From NCBI RefSeq assembly GCF_041435115.1, contig NZ_CP108046.1, forward strand, positions 682,001-746,000: a stretch of DNA of 64,000 bases, read 5' to 3'. Within the stretch, counting starts at the first letter, position 1. Every line of letters starts with the position of its first letter. This document shows, piece by piece, positions 62,622 to 64,000 of the stretch. Position numbers and translations under genes: made by a program. A model generated the notes under the pieces. That model saw only the letters and a program-made list of their open reading frames with translations, was not told the DNA's origin and did no database searches. The DNA comes from Streptomyces sp. NBC_00289. GTDB taxonomy: Bacteria > Actinomycetota > Actinomycetes > Streptomycetales > Streptomycetaceae.

Positions 62622-64000
62622 TCAGAGTTTGCCCAGGTACTCGGTGGCCTCGATCTCGTTCAGGTGGATGAGGACGTCATGTGACTGGCCAAGGGCGATC
62701 TTGTACGTCACGGGGTCGGGCCATCCGGCGCCGATGTTCCAGGTGACCCGCGACGTGTCGAGCCAGGCGCGCGCGGAGTTGGGGACCGTGCGCATGTCGA
62801 GGATGTAGTCGTCCTGACGGACCTTGTCCAGGGTCTCCTCGTTGGAGCCGGGCTTCGCGGCACCCACGCTGTAGGTGCGCATCACGTTGTCGTCGGTGCC
62901 GAACGCCTTGAAGGAGCCCTTGAAGAAGCTGAAGCCGATGCTGACGTACTTCCTGCCCAACGCGTCGCGCAGGAACGCCCCTTGGGTCTTGGGGTACCGC
63001 TCGTCGAAGGAGTCGTACGACACATGGGTGTTGTGCGCCGACAGCAGGATCCGGTCGCCGGTGTGCTTGTTCCACCAGGCCACGTTCTCCGCCATCACCT
63101 GGTCACGGAGCCTCATCATCTCCGCGACCTGGGCCTCGTCGGTGATGTCGAGGGAGTAGCCCTTGGCCATCTGATGGATGGCCCTGGCGTGCTGCACGGT
63201 CCACAGGTGCTCCTGCCGGTCGGCGCCGGAGCCGGGGCGCTGCTTGCGCAGCAGCTCGTACACCTTCCCGGTCCGCTCCGCCCGCTCCTCGCGCTCGGCC
63301 AGTGGCAGCTTCAGGTAGTCCCCGCTGTAGGTGCCGGCGTCGGTGGTCGGCGCCAGGCCGCGGTACAACTCGGCGACGCGCTCCAGCAGTTGCGGATACT
63401 GGCGCGCCACCTGGTCGGTCACCTTCTCGTACAGTTCCGGCCCGGCGTATCCCATGTCGTTGCCCATGAACTGCACCTTGTCCTTCGGGTGCTGGCGGTT
63501 GTAGTCCCGCATCCACTCGATGAGGTTGATGTAGTCCTGGTTGTTCCAGATCCGGTACGCCCCCTGGAACTCCTCGTTCGCTATGTCCTTGAGGTTGCCT
63601 TTGCCGTTCAGTACGTAGTCGTTGAGCCGTAGACCGCTGCTCCAGGCGAGCTCAAGGGAGAAGGTCCGGAAGCCCTTCTGCTCCACCAGGTAACGGAAGA
63701 CCCGGTGCTTCATGCGGAAGAAGTCCTGCGATCCGTGGCTGGCCTCGCCCAGACCCACTACCTCGGCGTCCGTGACCATACGGCCCAGCGCGTCCAGGTC
63801 CCGCAGACTGCCTTCGGGCTCGGTGCTCCTCAATGTGTGGGCACTGCGCTCGATGGCATCGACCACGCCGCCCGCCCGTTGCCCTGTGGCCGATGTCTTG
63901 GAAAGGCCGGCGGACGCTGGAACCTGAGTCGGTGACTTGTCCATGGCATCGCCGATGGCCGGAGTGGCAACCGCCACGGCACCGAGGGAGAGGAGGACCG
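62622..64000 (-). CDS. Erythromycin-esterase-family protein, partial at window edge
   Basis: The stop is at 62622 and the frame is open to the edge, so the 5' end is missing; the last visible residues upstream (LLSLGAVAVATPA) look like a signal peptide. VTDAEVVGLGEASHGSQDFF carries the GEASHG motif, with VQFMGNDMGYAGPELYEKV, RDQVMAENVAWW and ILLSAHNTHVSYDSF completing the erythromycin-esterase/EreA-like pattern (catalytic His and Glu). Many Streptomyces members hydrolyse unknown esters or peptides rather than macrolides. It is probably exported. Confidence 0.88.
   Translation of the reverse strand, partial: VLLSLGAVAVATPAIGDAMDKSPTQVPASAGLSKTSATGQRAGGVVDAIERSAHTLRSTEPEGSLRDLDALGRMVTDAEVVGLGEASHGSQDFFRMKHRVFRYLVEQKGFRTFSLELAWSSGLRLNDYVLNGKGNLKDIANEEFQGAYRIWNNQDYINLIEWMRDYNRQHPKDKVQFMGNDMGYAGPELYEKVTDQVARQYPQLLERVAELYRGLAPTTDAGTYSGDYLKLPLAEREERAERTGKVYELLRKQRPGSGADRQEHLWTVQHARAIHQMAKGYSLDITDEAQVAEMMRLRDQVMAENVAWWNKHTGDRILLSAHNTHVSYDSFDERYPKTQGAFLRDALGRKYVSIGFSFFKGSFKAFGTDDNVMRTYSVGAAKPGSNEETLDKVRQDDYILDMRTVPNSARAWLDTSRVTWNIGAGWPDPVTYKIALGQSHDVLIHLNEIEATEYLGKL

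Overview
The window is high-GC actinobacterial DNA and almost certainly Streptomyces. Codon third positions are dominated by G/C, Shine-Dalgarno sites are strong, and the families are typical: ANTAR, STAS and RsbW-like proteins, DUF6207, DUF1048 with PadR, an ECF41 sigma factor, a mycothiol-dependent enzyme and a terminal-protein (Tpg) relic. The many transposase remnants, the Tpg relic and the mosaic of unrelated short operons suggest an accessory chromosome arm or a linear plasmid rather than the core.

Layout. 1-6790 is an insertion-sequence graveyard: an IS21 istA gene split by an IS4/IS1634-like element and by an IS5 piece, then IS1182 and IS3 remnants, with one AT-richer SnoaL/NTF2-like gene. 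6804-13724 is one 2,306-residue secreted SpvB/FG-GAP/RHS protein on the minus strand, with a variable C-terminus. 14067-21955 mixes transposases (IS701, IS256, IS630) with small anti-sigma/anti-anti-sigma genes, an ANTAR protein, a cold-shock gene with an internal stop, and a padR-DUF1048-DUF1048 remnant. 21953-32637 is the most coherent region. A HAD hydrolase and an XRE regulator diverge from a plus-strand series: ATPase-like protein, two unrecognised proteins, amino-acid/amine permease, glutamine-synthetase-like ligase, radical SAM protein and a PCMT-like methyltransferase. It looks like a specialised amine-ligation or peptide-modification locus. 33136-39045 holds an intact IS256 element with a 9-bp target duplication and a Tn554-like tnpA-tnpB-tnpC set. 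39058-41462 is a truncated gene, an SDR, a TetR regulator and a mycothiol-dependent enzyme. 41956-48093 holds two paralogous DUF6207 units. Each is followed by a strong hairpin and a 104-nt near-identical sequence whose stem shows compensatory changes, a candidate structured RNA. A broken DNA ligase, lipoprotein, lamin-tail protein, GNAT and IS5 relic are also there. 48290-59751 is a series of regulator/enzyme pairs: TetR/serine hydrolase, DUF3710, MerR, a LuxR relic, ECF41 sigma with an NAD(P)-binding enzyme, an F420-type reductase and TetR/SDR. 59760-64000 has the Tpg relic, an ISL3 element with about 61-bp inverted repeats, a small gene and a partial erythromycin-esterase-like gene running off the edge.

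Caution. Many otherwise well-conserved genes carry a frameshift that one missing base would explain, often in a homopolymer. Some are true decay, but the pattern also fits uncorrected long-read error, so 'pseudogene' calls outside transposases are provisional. All family names come from recognising motifs by eye; no database search was run.
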